This document shows, in pieces, positions 48,382-60,579 of a DNA stretch of 64,000 nucleotides. Location: positions 261,294,044 through 261,358,043 of the forward strand of contig CM060708.1 in the NCBI GenBank assembly GCA_030686995.1, in the 5' to 3' direction. The notes beneath the pieces were generated by a model. That model saw only the letters and a list, made by a program, of their open reading frames with translations, had not been told where the DNA came from and ran no database searches. Made by a program: the position numbers and the translations under genes. Origin of the DNA: Artemisia argyi (Eukaryota > Streptophyta > Magnoliopsida > Asterales > Asteraceae). Each line of letters opens with the position of its first letter. The stretch's first letter is position 1.

Positions 48382-48704
48382 ATTATAAGCCAGCTCCGTC
48401 AATGATTTACAAACTAACATTGTGTTTTGAGTTTACATGAAATATCATCAAACCTAGATTTGTAAGATCTCACTCGTAAAAAATAAATCAATTATTTCGT
48501 TAAACAAGAATATAGATTATAATCTTTATCACATATAAAAAAGATTAAGTTTTTTAACTTTTACCAAAATACACTTACTTAAAAAAAACACAGCTTAAAT
48601 AAATCAATTATTTCGTTACTATATATCGTGGTTACTCAAGTAATCCTCTAGTTATATCAAATCATAATCTGATTATGATTTAAAAAATATAAATATTTTG
48701 ATTA

Positions 48705-48878
48705 TGTTGTAAATATTAATGGGCTTATGTCTATTCACATTTATCTAGTGGGCTTTAGGGTTTGAGATGCATTCATCCACCCTATATATACAATCCACTT
48801 GTAACCTTGATGACCACTTAATAATAATTCTCTCTTCCTCCTCTCATTCTTGTGTTCTTATTTACTATATTGATAATA
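48705..48878 (+). repeat. 5' LTR of the Copia element
   Basis: Begins TGTTGTAAATATTAATGGGC and ends ATTGATAATA. It contains CCCTATATATACAATCC (a TATA box near 48,780) and a CT-rich block (TTCTCTCTTCCTCCTCTC), the usual compact Copia promoter layout. Confidence 0.92.
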
Positions 48879-48894
48879 CGTTATCAGCACGAAG
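48879..48894 (+). other. Candidate primer-binding site (Copia)
   Basis: CGTTATCAGCACGAAG immediately follows the 5' LTR. TTATCAGCACGA at this position is recurrent in plant Copia elements. I did not match it base by base to a tRNA. Confidence 0.6.
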
Positions 48895-49652
48895 TCTCTC
48901 TATAATTTGTTAAGAGATTCACGATACACAAGAATGAGATGGATTGGTTTTTTTTATTATTCAACATGTGACGCAGTTACAAGAGTGAATACGGGGTGAA
49001 GAGATGACCATGGGAAAATAAAAGAAGCTTTGACAATTATATTCTCATCATTGATAAAGGTGATAATTTTAACTTTTTAATTATGTGTTGATATAAAGTA
49101 TCATCAATAATTTTGACAAAAGAATACATGATGCTACCAAAATCCGCATTCGTCAAGATGCTTGATTGACCGTCTAACTCGTTTTGACCTTGATCTTCGG
49201 GTCTTCGGTAGCAGTGCTGAAAGATAAAGAAAGATCGTTAGAGAGGTCCCCGGGTTGAACCCGGGGGAGCCCCCTCCGACGATCAAGTCAGTTTATAATA
49301 CTTAACAATATAGCAAATTATAAAGTTGAAGTAGAGAAAGGTATAAGCAAATATGATTGTGTCCTTGAGTCTTAGAGCCACGCCTATTTATAACAATGCA
49401 AAGTGTATTAACATGTTGTACTTATGAGTACACCTTGGCAATGCTTAAGTGCTTCTATCTCTGACTTCATATCTTTATATGAATACATAAATATATAAAT
49501 ATAATATTTAATAAAGGAAAGATAGATGGCATGGTGCAAATGCAAACATGCAAATGCAAGCAACTGATGTAGCGGAGCAATGCAACATCCCATCTCTTAT
49601 GTGCACCTCTATGTGGTATTATAACTCATTTAATACATGCATGAAACCTTAT

Positions 49653-49756
<104 letters not shown>

Positions 49757-50451
49757 GTATATAACCTATTAATTGTTATACTTAGGCTTGAATATGAGAT
49801 ACCTTATTAATACACATTCAAATGCGATTTATAAATCATACTTTTAGACCACAGATATATATCTCTTAAGAGAATAAATTGAGTGAATTAAATATTTGAT
49901 TATAAAATATTTTGTTTCATACAAAATCATGATGTATTTTAAGTTTAAACTTCGTTGTATTGACTTTATGTTAACCATGATGTCTTATTGTTATTTTTGA
50001 TAATTGTTTGATTCTTTGACACATATAAGGTAGTCTTTAATCATTATAAGCTTTTAAGCATGCATTATGTGTCAAGAAGTTTTTATGTTTAACAGAATAA
50101 AATTACTTGTTAACAAAGAACAAACATGTTGCTAGTTGTCATATTATTTAGTGCGAGTTTGGAACTTATGCTTATAAACTATTATGTTTGAACATATGTT
50201 GCGATAGTATATACGTACACATAGTTATTGCAAGGTGCCTTTGCTATCTAATATTGCTATATTGTAGTTCTTTTAGAAGATACTATATCATGATAAATCG
50301 TTAACTACATGAGATGGAAAGATAATCTCTTATTATTTTGTGTGATATTATATCATTGATTATAAAATCTTTAAAGATTATCAGTTGTTTCTTTGCTTAT
50401 TACAAAGAGAAAATCAAAATAACATAGCTATCATGTTATGGTTGAAAAAAA

Positions 50452-50965
50452 AAATTATTAGAACCTCAAGTTCTAATATGATTCTTTCATAAATCAATAT
50501 CATAACCTCATGTTATGATTATATTTATTCATAATAAAACCTCAAGTTTTATTACAATGAATAAATTAAAAATACAATAACCTCAAGTTATTGTATCTGT
50601 TAGTGAACCTCAAGTTCAGTTATTATTCTCTCAAGAGAATTAAAATATCATAACCTCACGTTATGTTAAAAAAAATAATAATAAAAAAATAAAAAATGTA
50701 TGAACCTTAAGTTCTACTACGATGAACATAATCGAAATCACATAACCTCAAGTTATGTGAGAGATAATACATTAGAACCTCAAGTTCTAATATGGTTTGA
50801 TCAATTAGATCAATAACATAACCTCATGTTATGTTAAAAAAAAAAAATAGAACTTCAAGTTCTAATATGATTCAATCAATAGAATCAATAGCATAACTTC
50901 ATGTTATGTAGAGAAAAAAAAAAGTTAGAGCCACAAGTTCTATTATGATTCCCTTAAGTGAATCA
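50452..50965 (+). repeat. Array of 13-14 covarying mini-hairpins
   Basis: Serial short inverted repeats share an AAC-YTYAN-GTT core while the outer arms change in step. Examples: TATTAGAAC ctcaa GTTCTAATA (50,456-50,478), TAATAAAAC ctcaa GTTTTATTA (50,532-50,554), ATACAATAAC ctcaa GTTATTGTAT (50,572-50,596), TCACATAAC ctcaa GTTATGTGA (50,738-50,760) and TAACATAAC ctcat GTTATGTTA (50,814-50,836). Spacers often form small palindromes themselves, such as TTGATC aatta GATCAA and GATTC aatcaata GAATC. The array lies in the untranslated leader between primer site and gag. Its role is unknown; packaging, dimerisation or small-RNA precursor functions are all conceivable. Confidence 0.85.
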
Positions 50966-51479
50966 AATAACGTATATTGTTATTTGTCTTATGATTACTT
51001 AATTGTAGATGTCTTTGTTATTGTATAATTCTTTGTTTCCTTCGTATCTAAACAGTTCTATAACATTGTCAAATATATTCAGTGAGTATAAATATTGTTT
51101 TTAAAGGAATCTTACGTTTTAATTTAAATCTCAAAAAGGTAAATCTCTACATTTAAACTTTAGTAATCATATCTGTTACTAAATTAAAAATATGTGTGCA
51201 TATTAATGAATTTTGGATATTTCTAGATATGTGAAAATATATGCTTATTATAAGTTGATGTAATTGTGATCATCAATATCAAAAGTCAGTGCATACATCT
51301 TTTAATTCGAAAAATAATCTTAGTAACCAATGTTGATTAAATTGTATTAATTACATACATGCATGATCACAGTATGATTATGATTCTTTGTTGCAATTTT
51401 GGACTTTTGTTCCTAATATTTGTGTGGGCTTTTGATGTTAAGATCTATTTTAACTGTAAAACTTTTTAGGAGAACTTCG

Positions 51480-52110
51480 TCTTCTTCGTGAGGACCTTAC
51501 AAGGGAATACTTAGCTTAACGATGAAAGAATCGTTAAATTATAGTAAGATTTCAAGGATACATTACCACACAAAAGCAAGTAATATTCCCAGAAATATCG
51601 CTATGGTTGTATGCAACTCAAGCTGCATTAAAAAAAAAAAAAAAAAAAAAAAAAGCGAGTTTGGTCTCACAATTTCAGTGTTAGATCTGAATTAAAAAGA
51701 AAATATATAACGGTGAAAGATCCGTTAAATGTATGCCAAAATCTAAAAGAAAGATTTGACCATCATAAGCAAGAGATTCTTGCAAATGCGAGCATATTTT
51801 TCGCAATATTAAGTAGTATATCTGAGTGATGAAAAGAAAAAAAAATGCGATGAGATTGTTAATGCCTCGAATATACTCATATATCGAGAACGATGCTTTG
51901 ATATAAAAGAAATGGGCATGTTTTAAACAAACATGATAGTTTACTAGTCGTGTTAAAAGAAATTGGTTAGCAACCTCAAGTTGCAACATAAAGATCTTCA
52001 TTCCTTCAAGTGAATGTGATAAAATGATCAGCATAAGATGTTCATTCCCTCAAGCGAATGAGATAAAATGATCAATATGAGATACTCATTCCCTCATGTG
52101 AATGAGATAA
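51480..52110 (+). pseudogene. Copia gag remnant
   Basis: 51,705-51,790 reads YITVKDPLNVCQNLKERFDH followed by HKQEIL. This matches the gag block of a common plant Copia family in which a (Y)LTVKDPLxLWxxLKxRxDHxK motif is conserved. A run of A at 51,629-51,653 interrupts the frame upstream, and stops occur downstream. 51,990-52,110 holds a roughly 50-bp tandem repeat with the CATTCCCTCAAGTGAATG-type palindrome, three copies. Confidence 0.65.
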
Positions 52111-52962
52111 TGTAACAATAAATGGTTAAAGATCATTTATCATGATAAATGCTATGGTCAAGGTAGTATGACAATGACAAACCACTACTAGTGGCGAAAA
52201 TACAATAAGAAATGAGCAAACAAAAATGCTATTTTATGCAAAAATGCAATGTGATGTATATGAAATACAAGTGTTTCAAAGATATTACACATTATATTCA
52301 TAGATTTAAAAATCTGTGCTAGCGCATTTTGCTCCACAAAAGAAATATAAAATTGTCATGAGGAACGAAGTTAAATATTAAGGATGCATTCTTTTGTATC
52401 TTCTTCGACATGCATTATATAAAGATTAGTAAAAGCTAATCATAGCCATAACATAAGTTTATGAGCTACAATAATAATTTTTGGCATGACCAGTTACACA
52501 ATCCTGAGTCATTAATGATGCGAATGCTATAAAAGAATAAGATTCTTCAATTTAATGTTATTATCTCTCAAAAGAAGTTGATTATTAATCTATCAACTAG
52601 AATGGGGACTCAATTCCTCAATTTTCTGGAAAGAAAACAAATGGATATATGTAGGCATAAAAATCCATTGTATGAACCATTTAGAGTTTAAAATCGATGC
52701 ATCGTCTAAATGGTCATTAAATCGCAATCTCAAGTTTGCATGATTAATAGCTCAATGCGAGCCTAAAATTCTAGAGTAACTATTTCATCATGAAAATGCG
52801 ATGAATTACTTCTGAATTATCAAATGAAACTGAGAGAAAAACTTGTGTTGTTGTATGGGGCCATATTATAATATGCACAACAACAAAATTAGCATCATGC
52901 CAATATGTTATGATAAATCCTCCCTTTTTCTAATTGGTTTTTGGTTATAAACCAAACATATC

Positions 52963-52999
<37 letters not shown>

Positions 53000-53005
<6 letters not shown>

Positions 53006-54260
53006 TACTCCACCTAAATGCACATATATGGGATATAGAAGATGGATAATTCCTTCAGGATGAGAGAAGTAGCTGCAAATTAGAATGAATTGTCATTTCT
53101 ATTGATCCTCGAAAGAACTTTTTATGAATTCATTATTCAATGAATAATCGAATAGCCATAAATAAACATTGGCCAAAAACAAAATTTCAGCTACTCATGC
53201 TCTAATTAGAAGTTGTCCTCAAAGACACTATTTTATTATGACATGCTTCAAGCATGGTAGACAAATCGATTCCAAATAAAATCCTCGATAAAAAATATGG
53301 AGCATGAAAACAAGATGTTTGTTCGAGGTATAAAAGACCCCATGATAGTCTCATAAAGAGACACTAGACATGAAGGTTTAAAGAACTTCAAATAACTAAT
53401 GAGATCTCAATAAATTATATCATGTCTTAAGTTATATGGAATCGAAACATAAACGACATCGATAAATTTGTTCACATACAATATAGCGCTTGCTATTATG
53501 CATAATGAGGATCATAAATCAAAAGTGCGCTCAAGGAAACGATTGACCAATATGGAAAGACGAAATCTCGTAAAAATACGATAAGTATTAGGACATGAAG
53601 TCCATACACATGAATGTGTAAAATCTATTGGATATACATCAATCTTTGTGCGAATGCGAAGTAAGAGCTCTAAAGTTATGTCTTTTAAGACATGAATTGT
53701 GAATAAATAAATTCACAAAAACACAAAGTTGATTATTAAAAGACATATTGTCTCGAGGTGGATGTAAATATCTTATTGATATTTTATGAGACAATCAATA
53801 TTGAAGTCTTTAATTCGCTCTAAATAAGCTTTTATTAGAGCTCTCGTATACCATGAATGATCTGTAATGCCTCAAGCATGTCTAGTAACTTCAAATTCTT
53901 GAAGCAATTAATAAAGTTCTCAAGAACTCTGCTTGCTCAAACTTAATGAATCCTTATATGGATCTAAATCATTTGGACATATTTTATACGAATTGCTTTT
54001 ATACATGCCTCTAAAAAAATGATTGGTCTTTGAATACCACAAATAAGTGCAATTGAGGTTTTTGATGTAAATTTCGCAATTAATATGGATCATGAGAGTG
54101 TATTTTTTTTCTCTTGTAGTAGTTATAATTTTTCCAACCAACGCATTGATATTGGGTTGAAAGCTACACATATATTTGTCATTTTTTGCAGGACTTATTC
54201 GTAACATCATCAATTTGATGGACTTCATTTGTAAAGTTGTTGCCAACAAAAGTATACGAG
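53000..54260 (+). pseudogene. Copia reverse transcriptase region remnant
   Basis: Broken frames on the plus strand retain landmarks in the right order. KCTYMGYRRW near 53,020 corresponds to the integrase C-terminal R-T-K-M-G-P-Q-R block. FVRGIKDPM near 53,320 matches the linker before reverse transcriptase. NLFTYNIALAIMHNEDHKSK (about 53,470) matches the conserved start of this Copia reverse transcriptase, FVRMRSK (53,644) its WVFVRKRN motif, and LYGSKSFGHILYELLL (about 53,954) the SLYGLKQSGRxWY motif. The active-site YVDD block is missing. Several stops and frameshifts mean no enzyme can be made. Confidence 0.75.
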
Positions 54261-54443
54261 CAACTCATTTAGAAGATTAGCATGTGATGCTTGAAAGATA
54301 TACATTAAATTGAGGAGGAGTATTATGCGCACTGCACTCTTTTTTCCTTCATCAAGTGTTTTTATCCCGCTGGGTTTTTCTTGATAAGGTTTTTAATGAG
54401 GTGGTTTATAGCGTATAATAAACAGTGGATATCCAAGGAGGAG

Positions 54444-54617
54444 TGTTGCAAATATTAATGGGCTTATGTCTATTCACATTTATTTAGTGGGCTTTAGGGT
54501 TTGAGATGCATTCATCCACCCTATATATACAATCCACTTGTAACCTTGATGACCACTTAATAATAATTCTCTCTTCCTCCTCTCATTCTTGTGTTCTTAT
54601 TTACTATATTTATAATA
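54444..54617 (+). repeat. 3' LTR of the Copia element
   Basis: Partner of 48,705-48,878, starting TGTTGCAAATATTAATGGGC after the polypurine tract AAGGAGGAG (about 54,435-54,443). Differences seen: C for T near the start, TTTAGTGG for TCTAGTGG, and TATTTATAATA for TATTGATAATA. Confidence 0.92.
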
Positions 54618-54654
54618 GATTATGATTTAATATATTTTTTAGATTATAATTTAA

Positions 54655-54887
54655 TCTATACTACTATATAATGTATTTGGGACTATTCTATAATTAGAAA
54701 GGCTTAAAAATTCAGACTTTTACTTACTAATACAACCACCCCTAATAATCACCCCCAACAATTTATAACCACCTCAACAACCACCCCCAACAATTTATAA
54801 CCACCCCCAACAACCACTTTCCACCACCCCACCTCCTTCCTCTTCACCTCAATAATCCGTCCCCGCATCGCGCGGACATTTTTCTAG
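54655..54887 (+). mobile_element. Complete small Helitron (233 bp)
   Basis: Starts TCTATACTACTATATAATG after an A (54,654) and ends with a GTCC..GGAC hairpin around CCGCATCGCGC, ATTTTT, CTAG, followed by T. Its first 60 bp match the Helitron at 46,278, including GGGACTATTCTATAATTAGA. The middle is a CCACCCCCAACAATTTATAA repeat (two or three copies). It sits 33 bp beyond the Copia target duplication. Confidence 0.83.
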
Positions 54888-56441
54888 TATTTTTTAAAAA
54901 AGGCAACATTTTATTGGTTACTAATAAAATGTTGCATTTCCAAAAAAAAATATTAAATATTTATATTTTTTAAACTAAACTTATTAAATTATTTCAAATT
55001 TGCAATTAACAATACTTCCAAAAGAAATAAATAAGCAACTCACAGATATTCCATCCCCGATACCATTTTCATGTGCGTGAGATAGTAACTGTTTAAACAC
55101 ACCATCATTCACCACGTGTCAACCCATCCACCGTCAATTCCAATCCAACGGCTCACAACATTCATACACCCTTTGTCAGAAAAAGGGTCAAAGCGTGCTA
55201 CTTTAGCGTCCACTCTAGCTTCCTTTTATTCTTTCCACAAAAAAAATATTTTTTTGCTCCAGATATCATCATTTTTCTGTAAGTTTAATTTTTGTTCAAG
55301 TGTTAACTGATTTGTTATTTGTATTGTTTTAGTGTGTAAGTTTATTTGGATTAATTTTTTTTTTATAGTTTTCTTGTAATGCATGAAACTAATAACTGCT
55401 ACTTGTTCTGTTAGGTTTTTATAAATTTATACGATTTTGTGATTTATTAATCTGGGTTGTTATAGTCTTGTTGTTATTAAGTGCTTATGATAGTTGGGAT
55501 TGCTTATTGCTTTGCTTAAAAAATACAGTTGCTACTTTATAATAAGATGTTTAAAACTACTTTCGAAAGATTTGCTTTTTTTGTAAATAATGCATTAGGA
55601 AAAGAAAAAGTAGGAGAATTTTAATTAAATCCATTTATAGAAGGTATTAAGGAGGCGTTTGGTCTGTATTAAGGAATCACCATAGATATAGGTATGAGAA
55701 TAGGTTTACAAACCAATGGGTGGTTTGAAAAATATGCCTACTTTTATGGGTTTTATACCCAGTCCTAAAAACAAAACATACCCCCAAAACCAAACACACC
55801 CTTAAACTGAAATATGATGGCGAAAGGATATATTTTATATCATTTCAAATGAACACTTTGAACGAAGCAGCCATCTGCGCAGAAACTGCTTGTAATCAGA
55901 AGTTCTGCTTAAAAATAAGCCATCGCAGACGCCCGCTAAAATTTTAATTGTGATAAATCACAAATGTTCTAGGAAATATAGTTTATGTAAAAAACTAAAA
56001 AAATTACAGTTCCATCCTCTAAGTTTGAAGTTGTAACAAGGGATAATATCAACGATGGGTACTTGTCGGATTTATCTTGACAAATGGGAACTTGTATCAT
56101 GTAGTCCATTTATATCTTAGATTCCAATTTGGCTCAAAATCGGAGCTATTTGTTTACTACTGCTATTCAACTGTTTCACAGCGGGTTAAATACAACTATG
56201 ATTTCTAGTTTTCTAAATTTCTATAACATTACGAGATTGCTTTTAAATCAAGACATTATGTTGTATTATTGATATTGATTGTAGGTTAGCGTAGGTGGAG
56301 ATAATTGCTTATTAAGTGAAATTAATTAATAAGATTGGATTATTGGGTTGAACTGTTGACTAATAATTGCTATCGAATTTATATGGCTTGTATCTTTTTC
56401 TATTATCAATCAAACAAATTGTCATATATTGAAAGGTAAAC
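54888..56441 (+). other. Promoter and leader region of the pyrophosphatase gene
   Basis: No coding region. 55,090-55,290 is less AT-rich (ACCACGTGTC with a CACGTG G-box at 55,112-55,117, and a CT-rich stretch near 55,215). It looks like the core promoter and first leader exon, with a long leader intron possibly running from about 55,280 to just before the start codon. The boundaries are inferred. Confidence 0.4.
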
Positions 56442-57696
56442 ATGGCTGATGGACAAGCAAGTGCAAAAAGTTCTGGAAGTAACCGTGTCACTCTAAATGA
56501 AAGGATTTATAACTCTATGTCGCGAAGATCTGTTGCTGCTCATCCATGGCATGACTTGGAGATCGGTAAAGCTTTTATCTTTCAATTTGATTCAGAAAAA
56601 TTTAGTTTGGAATGTCACAATTGTGAGAATTTTTTATATGGTGGCGATATGTATGCAGGACCCGGTGCACCTCAAGTTTTCAACTGCGTATGTATCTCGA
56701 CATCTTTGCTAATGGGTGTTCTTCAAAAAAATTCATTCTTAAAAATCTATGGTTTGTACTTGTAAGTGATGCATGTTTGCGTACAGGTGGTTGAAATTGG
56801 AAAAGGTAGCAAAGTTAAGTATGAGCTCGACAAAGCAAGTGGACTAATCAAGGTAAACTTCTTATTTACTCAATCTTTAGCATCATTAAAGTATATTTAT
56901 ATATGCTGATGTATAATAATCCCTACAATAGGTTGATCGGATTCTTTACTCGTCAGTGGTTTACCCACACAACTATGGTTTCATCCCAAGAACCATTTGT
57001 GAAGACAGCGATCCCATTGATGTGTTGGTATTGATGCAGGTATGCAGGCCGTATGATATTTTTGGAACATTAATTTTATTTTAACTTATGCTTAAACCTG
57101 ATAATAAATGTTCTACAGGAACCTGTACTACCTGGCACTTTCCTTCGCGCACGTGCTATTGGATTAATGCCTATGATTGATCAGGTAATTAGTTACTTTT
57201 GTTATATCATGGATTCATTATTAATGGTTTTAGACTTTAACTGTTTGACTATTTTAATCGGAATTATTTCAGGGTGAAAGCGATGACAAAATCATAGCAG
57301 TATGTGCAGATGACCCTGAATTTCGACACTACGCTGACATCAAAGAACTTCCACCCCATCGTCTTGCTGAGATTCGCCGTTTCTTTGAGGACTGTATCCA
57401 TACATTCAAATTATGTTTTGTGTTGTTTAATTATCTGTTTTTTTTTTTTTTTTTTTTGGCATTGTATGTATGGACTTCCTTAACTTGTTTTCCAGACAAG
57501 AAGAACGAGAACAAATCAGTAAAAGTCAATGACTTTCTCCCTGCTGAAGATGCAGTTGAAGCTATCAAGTATTCGATGTGAGTCGTAATTTGGATTATTG
57601 CATCTCTTTTTCAGTATTTTTTGCACATCTAACATTAGTTTTTGTGATGGCAGGGATTTGTACGCCTCCTACATTGTTGAAAGCTTGAGGCAGTGA
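56442..57696 (+). CDS. PPA: Soluble inorganic pyrophosphatase (family I)
   Basis: Exons 56442-56565, 56659-56687, 56787-56852, 56932-57039, 57119-57184, 57273-57393, 57496-57577 and 57654-57696 join to 212 residues, the normal length. The enzyme hydrolyses pyrophosphate to two phosphates with Mg2+ in the cytosol, pulling biosynthetic reactions forward and setting the PPi level for PPi-dependent sucrose use and proton pumping. Conserved blocks: [20 protein letters not shown] across the exon 1/2 join, [31 protein letters not shown], the metal-binding signature [33 protein letters not shown], and [20 protein letters not shown]. The first intron (92 bp, multiple of neither stop nor frame break) can be read through as an insertion after HDLEIG, but family length shows it is spliced. 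The last exon encodes only [13 protein letters not shown]. Confidence 0.95.
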
Positions 57697-58489
57697 TTTG
57701 GTTGGTGCAGAAAGGAACAAGTAATGTGTTAGGACTCTTAAAGAACTTATGAAAAAATTGTTATGACGAATATGCTTAAAGCGAATGCTTAAACTTGTTT
57801 ACTGAAAATAAAAGACCATATCCAAATTAATGGTTACACCATGGTGGCAATGTTCAGCAGTTAACACATCTCTATTTTTCAGTTTGAGGTTTATTGTTGG
57901 ATGTCAGTTCATCTTAAGGATTATAATCTTGTTTGCTTGCAGGTAAGCGCTGCATAATTCTGTGTCAAAGTTATTACAGTGTCATTCATGACAGTTATTC
58001 TGCTTTTACATTCATAAGTTGTTTAAAATCATTTGTTTGTACACTGTAATTTAATGCCATATAATTTGCAATGAAAATTCGACTCGCCCCAAACTGCATT
58101 TGGATATACAGCTTCATATGCAGATATATATGAACATTATCAGCATTGGACAACCTTCAATGGTAGTATGTCATAAGATTGGTAGTATGGTGATTCTAAT
58201 CAATTTTTCGATGTTCCTTTTGTGTTTTAACAAAGAAAATACAGTATCTCTTTTACACCAAACAACAATGCTGTATTTAGAAACACTAATTCACTCGTTT
58301 CATGTGAGGTTCTTTCAGCTGATCCTAATATGCTCATACTTCTAAATATCGGTATATTATGTTTGAGCTGATTGTTATATCAATACAATGATCATTACTT
58401 TTTAAACATACATACTGTATCACACAACCAAAAGAAAACAAACACACTCCCAGTGCCACAATATTTATGTAATAGTGGCTTTTAGATTA
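57697..58489. other. Convergent 3' region of pyrophosphatase and DFR
   Basis: Contains the 3' UTRs of two genes facing each other. No other coding region or element is visible. Confidence 0.55.
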
Positions 58490-60463
58490 TTAACCAACTA
58501 TGCCCTTTGCTGTAGGAGCTAAAGGGTGGGTTGCCACCTTATGAATAATTTGTAACTTTTCCTCTTCGCGAGTGTCTGGCTTTGCTACTTGAGGTGAGAC
58601 GAGTCCCTCCTTCGTCTCGATTGTTGCATATGGAAGTAATCCTTTCTCTTTACAACTTTTGATTGCTCCTCTGAACATCTCCTCCAAATCATATTTAAAC
58701 TTGAACCCCATGTCGGTTAACTTCTTTGATGAAAAAGAAACTATAGGTAGCTCATCAGCGATCCCATCAAACCTATGAAATCACATACTTTGTAAAATCA
58801 ACACTAATAACAAAATAAAAGAAATTAACCAAGTTTAGATTCATACTTAGTTGGAACTTGATACTCTGGCCATTTCTCGTTGATCATTTTTGCTAATTGA
58901 TGAATGGTGGCATCGTGTGAAGAGCAGATGTATCTCCCTTCGGCTTTGGGGTTCTCATAGAGATATATATGACTCTCGCAAAGATCATCCAAGTGAACGT
59001 ATTGACATTGCTTTATAATCGAATAATGTGATTCCGCTCCTGTTTGGGTGTAAAAACTTGCACTTGTTAGAACCTTGAAAACAGATTATTTGTATGTACA
59101 GGTGGTTATTAGATAGATGTGTGGGTTATGCCGAGCAGCATGTAAAAACTGATTCATGTTGAAATGGGCCATTTTTAGTACGATTGGAAGCACACCGGGT
59201 TTGATTGGGTTGACATATACGTACATACTTTTTGAAGAAAAAAAAATAGTATTATCAATTTAATTATCTATGTTCAAAAAAAAAAAAAAAAATAAATAAA
59301 TAAATAAATAAAAAAATAAAATAAAATAATTAATTATCTAAAATATTGAATAAAAAGATGCAGGTATACAGTAGAACTAGACTTTGGGCCATTGTTTCCT
59401 GTTTGACCACTAGTTACCTTTTTTTTTCGCTAAATTTGATTTGAACATGTATGATAAAAACACAACCCGAATCTAAATACATTGGTAAAAGGATTCTACA
59501 CTGCCTGCACCTTGTTTGTAACGTTGTGTATGGTACGTACCAGTGATCAAAGAAAGTGCGGTCATGAGACTTGGTGGGAACGAGGGACTGATAAATGGAC
59601 CAACGACTAATGTTGGTATGATACTAATAAAATCAATGTTATTTTCCTTTGTTGCTTTCCATGCTGCTTTCTCCGCCAATGTTTTTGACACAAAATACAT
59701 CTGTTAGGTTAATATATGTACAACATGTTAGTCCTTAATCAGATAGACATATTCTAGAAACAACGAAACACAACAAGTTAAGCAACAACACGAACCCAGG
59801 CTGTCATTTTTATGGAGTAGATGAAGTCCACATCGCTCCAATGTGACTCATCATAGACCGGAACTTGCTGTTTTTGTACGTTAACAGTCCCAGCAGAGGA
59901 GGTAAACACCAGTTTCTTGACTGTTTTAGCTTTAGCACATGATCTTATGATGCTTAATACACCCTCGATTGTTGGCTTTATGATTTCATTCTGCAATATA
60001 TATGTAAATATATATATCGTGTTAAATTATTATCATTCTTACGAGTACAAAAAAATTAGTATGCAAAAGTTACAACTAGCTTACGTACCTGAGGGTCCTT
60101 GGACTCAAAGTCCATAGGGGTGGCAACATGAAACACTCCATGGCAACCTTCAATGGCTTCATCAAAACTTCCTTCTTGCGCTAAATCCGCCTTCCATAAT
60201 GTCAAGTTTGTTTCGGCTTTTGGAAGTTCAAGCAAATGTTTCACCTTTTTCATGTCACCTATTAAATCGAGCGTTTGCATTCATATTAACAAAACGAATA
60301 CCATCTTTTTTGTGTTAGAGAAAAGAATAAAAAGGTGTATACCAGGGTCACGAACAGTAGCACGAACAATATAGCCACGTTCGAGTAGTCTCATAACGAG
60401 CCATGAACCAATGAAACCGGCAGCTCCAGTGACACATACAATGGCTGGCGAGTCTTCTTTCAT
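58490..60463 (-). CDS. DFR: Dihydroflavonol 4-reductase
   Basis: Minus-strand exons 60463-60343, 60258-60089, 59990-59796, 59700-59541, 59039-58847 and 58772-58490 join to 373 residues; six exons are typical for DFR. It reduces dihydroflavonols to leucoanthocyanidins with NADPH, the committed step to anthocyanins and condensed tannins, on the cytosolic ER face. [20 protein letters not shown] (11-30) is the NADP-binding Rossmann motif. Residue 134 is Asn (GTVNVQ), the Asn-type specificity class. Catalytic Tyr164 and Lys168 lie in [59 protein letters not shown] and [18 protein letters not shown] all fit. Two substitutions stand out near the substrate loop: [14 protein letters not shown], and YSIKMTAW where YSKKMTAW is usual. 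Similarity to remembered Asteraceae DFRs is strong. No defects are seen. Confidence 0.95.
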
Positions 60464-60522
60464 GTTGTTTTTGTGGAATTTGAAGTATTTGTGGATGATG
60501 GATTAAGTAATAATCGAGATGA

Positions 60523-60530
60523 GTATTTAT
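60523..60530 (-). promoter_or_regulatory. TATA box of the DFR gene
   Basis: The minus strand reads TATAAATA about 60 bp before the ATG. Just upstream, 60,540-60,575 contains GGTGAGCAGCACGCGCG, with a CACGCG core of the kind bound by bHLH partners of MYB regulators. The TATA call is firm; the binding-site suggestion is speculative. Confidence 0.6.
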
Positions 60531-60579
60531 AGAAGGATTTTATATCTAATAAACGCGCGTGCTGCTCACCATTCAACTC

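Noticed and set aside
50452..50965. CRISPR-like array
   Set aside because: Repeats are short palindromes with covarying arms and no uniform spacers, and the host is a plant; CRISPR does not apply.
56566..56658. 30-residue insertion in pyrophosphatase after HDLEIG
   Set aside because: The stretch has good GT..AG borders, and removal restores the invariant HDLEIGPGAP sequence and family length; it is an intron.
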